Shown here: piece by piece, positions 23,236 through 24,824 of the stretch
How positions within the stretch are numbered: the first letter of the stretch is position 1
Layout: every line of letters begins with the position of its first letter
Assembly: GCA_002316795.1 (NCBI GenBank)
Contig: DCEE01000043.1
Coordinates: forward strand, 3,547-28,370
Source of the DNA: Synergistaceae bacterium UBA1037
GTDB lineage: Bacteria > Synergistota > Synergistia > Synergistales > Synergistaceae
Reading direction: 5' to 3'
DNA: 24,824 nt
Notes under the pieces: model-generated
The model's database searches: none
Seen by the model: only the letters and a program-made list of their open reading frames with translations
What the model was told of the DNA's origin: nothing
Translations under genes and position numbers: made by a program

Positions 23236-23349
23236 ATGAAAATGGGTCTTGTAATAAAAACTTCAGCCAGAAACCTTTCTGTCGCAGTGTACTCTTATCC
23301 AGGCACGGATCCCGGCTCGCGGGATCAGTGTTTAGGTGCTGTGCGCTGA
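23236..23349 (+). CDS. 37-residue leader ORF 2 upstream of paaK copy 2
   Basis: ATG 23236 follows AAGGAGG (23221-23227) in the string GGAGGCACCGGACATGAA. The product begins MKMGLVIKTSARNLSVAV, contains YSYPGTDPG, one Cys and no Trp. It has weak position-for-position similarity to leader ORF 1 (T9, S10, N13, G23, G27). The stop falls inside a hairpin (23329-23352) and about 20 bases before the terminator. A transcript-regulating leader peptide or an unrecognised small protein family are both possible. Confidence 0.5.
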   Translation: MKMGLVIKTSARNLSVAVYSYPGTDPGSRDQCLGAVR

Positions 23350-23362
23350 ACATCTGATCCGT
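23305..23362 (+). promoter_or_regulatory. paaK: Mutually exclusive hairpins in paaK leader 2
   Basis: GATCCCG (23308-23314) pairs with CGGGATC (23320-23326), while ACGGATC (23305-23311) pairs with GATCCGT (23356-23362). The two share GATC 23308-23311 and cannot form together. TGTTTAG (23329-23335) pairs with CTGAACA (23346-23352) between them. This is the sort of switch seen in attenuators; the signal sensed is unknown. Confidence 0.5.
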
Positions 23363-23367
23363 AAGTG

Positions 23368-23408
23368 AGGACGGGGTCCGTGATTGTCGGGCCCCGTCCT
23401 TTTATTTT
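23368..23408 (+). terminator. Intrinsic terminator in paaK leader 2
   Basis: A 12-bp stem, 23368-23379 (AGGACGGGGTCC) with 23389-23400 (one G-U), loop of nine, followed by TTTTATTTT. It ends 32 bases before the ligase start at 23441. Confidence 0.9.
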
Positions 23409-23440
23409 GCATTTTTCAGTATGAAGCGGGAGGAATCATA

Positions 23441-24697
23441 ATGGTACACAGTGAAGCAGCGTCAGGTAAAACAACAGAACTTCAGGCAGTCTTGAGCAGG
23501 CTTTGGGACCGCAACCATCCCTATGCGGACAAGATGAAGGATGTCAGGGTCAAGCCCTCGGATATCCGTACGCCAAAAGATATTGAAAAACTGCCCTTCA
23601 CGACCAAACAGGACCTTCAGGCTCATTATCCGCTTGGGTGGCTTGGCTGCGACAAGGATGACCTGGTGCGCTTCCATGCCACATCAGGAACGACGGGCAA
23701 TCCTACTGTGGTCGGATACACGGCAAACGACATATTCTGGTGGAAGAAGGCCATGAAGACCGCATTCAAACGGGCTACGCTCACATCGAAGGATATACTG
23801 CAGATATCGACAGGTTACGGTCTCTTTACCGGAAGCCAGGGATTCCACGATGCGGCGGAAGATATGGGCATCACGGTCATCCCCGCAAGCGGAGGTTTTA
23901 CCGAACGTCAGTTCAAACTCATGCGCGATCTTGGCACGACAGTCTTCACATGTACCCCGTCCTATGCCGTAAAACTCTGTGAAGTCTGGGAAACATTCTC
24001 AGAGGAGGAAAAGGCAAAATACTGTCTCCGCCTTGGCATCTTCGGAGCTGAAGCATGGTCGGAAGGCCTGAGGGCGAAGATCCAGGATACTCTCGGCATA
24101 CCTGCGATCGACAGCTACGGCCTCTCAGAGGCTATGGGGCCGGGTGTGGGAATGGAATGTCTTGAGAGGAACGGGATCCATCTTTTTGACGAGGGTTTCA
24201 TATTTGAGATAATCGATCCTGAGACACTGAACCCCCTCGGGCCGGGCGAAGAGGGAGAACTTGTCATTACCTCACTTAAAAAAGAAGCCTTTCCGATAGT
24301 GCGCTACAGGACCCGTGACCTTACGAGCATAATACCCGGTGTCTGTAAATGCGGCGACAGGAGCACCAGGATCAAAAGGATCAAGGGACGCTCTGACGAC
24401 ATGATAATCTTCCACGGCGTGAACGTCTTCCCATCAGTAATTGAGAAGGCGCTCTGCAGGGTCTCGGGACTTACGGCCAACTATCAGATCAGGGTCTGGG
24501 AGGTCGATGGCTTCCAGCAGATGAGCGTCGCCTGTGAAAGGTCCGCTGACAGCACACAGGATATGGCGGACGCGCTCCTGGAGAAGGGCAAAAAATCCAT
24601 CCACAGCGCGCTCGGCATCCATGTTCCGCTGACGGTGGCAGAGCCCGGGACCCTTCCCAGGTTCGAGGGGAAATCAAAGCATATAGTAAGGGAATAA
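23441..24697 (+). CDS. paaK: Phenylacetate-CoA ligase (AMP-forming) family, copy 2
   Basis: This 418-residue paralogue of the gene at 21841 has the same motifs in order: FHATSGTTGNPTVV, GAEAWSEGLR, SYGLSEAMGPGVGMEC, RYRTRDLTSI, GVCKCGD, GRSDDMIIFHGVNVFPS and a C-terminal PRFEGKSKHIV with the likely catalytic Lys. Differences cluster in the region between the P-loop and the GAE motif, where substrate specificity is expected, so the two probably use different aryl acids. An in-frame start at 23384 lies in the terminator; GGGAGG about 7 bases before ATG 23441 marks the real start. It is also preceded by a small ORF and terminator. Confidence 0.9.
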   Translation: MVHSEAASGKTTELQAVLSRLWDRNHPYADKMKDVRVKPSDIRTPKDIEKLPFTTKQDLQAHYPLGWLGCDKDDLVRFHATSGTTGNPTVVGYTANDIFWWKKAMKTAFKRATLTSKDILQISTGYGLFTGSQGFHDAAEDMGITVIPASGGFTERQFKLMRDLGTTVFTCTPSYAVKLCEVWETFSEEEKAKYCLRLGIFGAEAWSEGLRAKIQDTLGIPAIDSYGLSEAMGPGVGMECLERNGIHLFDEGFIFEIIDPETLNPLGPGEEGELVITSLKKEAFPIVRYRTRDLTSIIPGVCKCGDRSTRIKRIKGRSDDMIIFHGVNVFPSVIEKALCRVSGLTANYQIRVWEVDGFQQMSVACERSADSTQDMADALLEKGKKSIHSALGIHVPLTVAEPGTLPRFEGKSKHIVRE

Positions 24698-24702
24698 CGA
24701 TC

Positions 24703-24737
24703 CATCACAAGCCCGATACACATCACAAGCCCGATAC
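24703..24737. repeat. Two-copy 18-bp tandem repeat
   Basis: CATCACAAGCCCGATACA at 24703-24720 is repeated at 24721-24737 (17 of 18 bases, the last differing). It begins just after the paaK copy 2 stop and ends at the -35 box of the tRNA promoter. Confidence 0.8.
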
Positions 24738-24765
24738 TTGACGAAAATCCATAATAATGTAAAAT
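24738..24765 (+). promoter_or_regulatory. Promoter for the tRNA gene
   Basis: TTGACG (24738-24743), 16 bases, TAAAAT (24760-24765), about 40 bases before the tRNA 5' end. Confidence 0.65.
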
Positions 24766-24805
24766 GCTTTTCGGCGTTCTATAACAGGAACGGAATGGTT
24801 TGTTT

Positions 24806-24824
24806 GCCGGTGTAGCTCAGTTGG
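24806..24824 (+). tRNA. tRNA gene, 5' end only (cut by window edge)
   Basis: GCCGGTGTAGCTCAGTTGG has the 7-base acceptor strand, the U8 position and the D-arm start TAGCTCAGTTGG of a bacterial tRNA. The anticodon lies beyond the window. The 5' sequence would suit tRNA-Thr among others, but identity is not determined. Confidence 0.85.

Noticed and set aside
24703..24737. CRISPR or attachment-site repeat next to the tRNA
   Set aside because: Only two directly adjacent copies with no spacer, and no integrase or cas gene; too little to call an att site even though a tRNA follows.

Overview
The window (about 24.8 kb, no detectable phage, IS or CRISPR) looks like chromosome of an anaerobic, peptide/amino-acid-fermenting bacterium. 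The combination of an [FeFe]-hydrogenase maturase (HydF) with its TM1266-type small partner, arylacetate-CoA ligases, an orphan decarboxylase beta subunit, MadL/MadM and many PLP enzymes is most like Synergistota. That placement is inferred from gene content and was not tested. Most of the window is moderately GC-rich, but the first ~1 kb is clearly more AT-rich (17 G+C in the 60 bases 181-240, against 33 in 10381-10440, hand counts).

Layout. (1) 79-6205, plus strand: opine-dehydrogenase-family protein, class I/II aminotransferase, Na+-translocating decarboxylase beta subunit, MadL and MadM (overlapping by ATGA), and a PatB/MalY-type C-S lyase. This looks like a catabolic and transport block for amino or carboxylic acids. 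(2) 6207-8588: a CDF cation exporter (minus), a flavin-reductase-like flavoprotein (plus) and a short rubredoxin-like protein (minus). (3) 8811-11598, plus: a strong promoter, a ~190-nt leader folding into four hairpins and ending in an intrinsic terminator, then the TM1266-family protein, a lone ABC-type substrate-binding protein and HydF. (4) 11776-14207: a CNNM/CorC-type membrane CBS protein (plus) and two tandem NimA-like FMN split-barrel paralogues (minus).

(5) 14334-19479, minus: a tightly coupled histidine operon hisZ-hisG-hisB-hisA-hisIE-hisH-hisF with 2-7 base overlaps or gaps. It is divergent from a HAD phosphatase and hisC (19618-21546, plus). hisD is not in the window; the HAD protein is a good candidate for the otherwise missing histidinol-phosphatase. 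(6) 21521-24697, plus: two paralogous phenylacetate-CoA-ligase-type genes. Each has its own TTGACA promoter, a leader carrying a small ORF behind the shared string GGAGGCAC(C/T)GG, alternative hairpins and an intrinsic terminator just before the ligase start. (7) A tRNA gene begins at 24806 and runs off the end.

The most interesting items are the twin paaK leaders, with their weakly similar 33- and 37-residue leader ORFs, and the structured leader in front of the hydrogenase-maturation genes. I recognise neither as a known riboswitch class. All functional calls rest on reading motifs by eye; no database search was possible.
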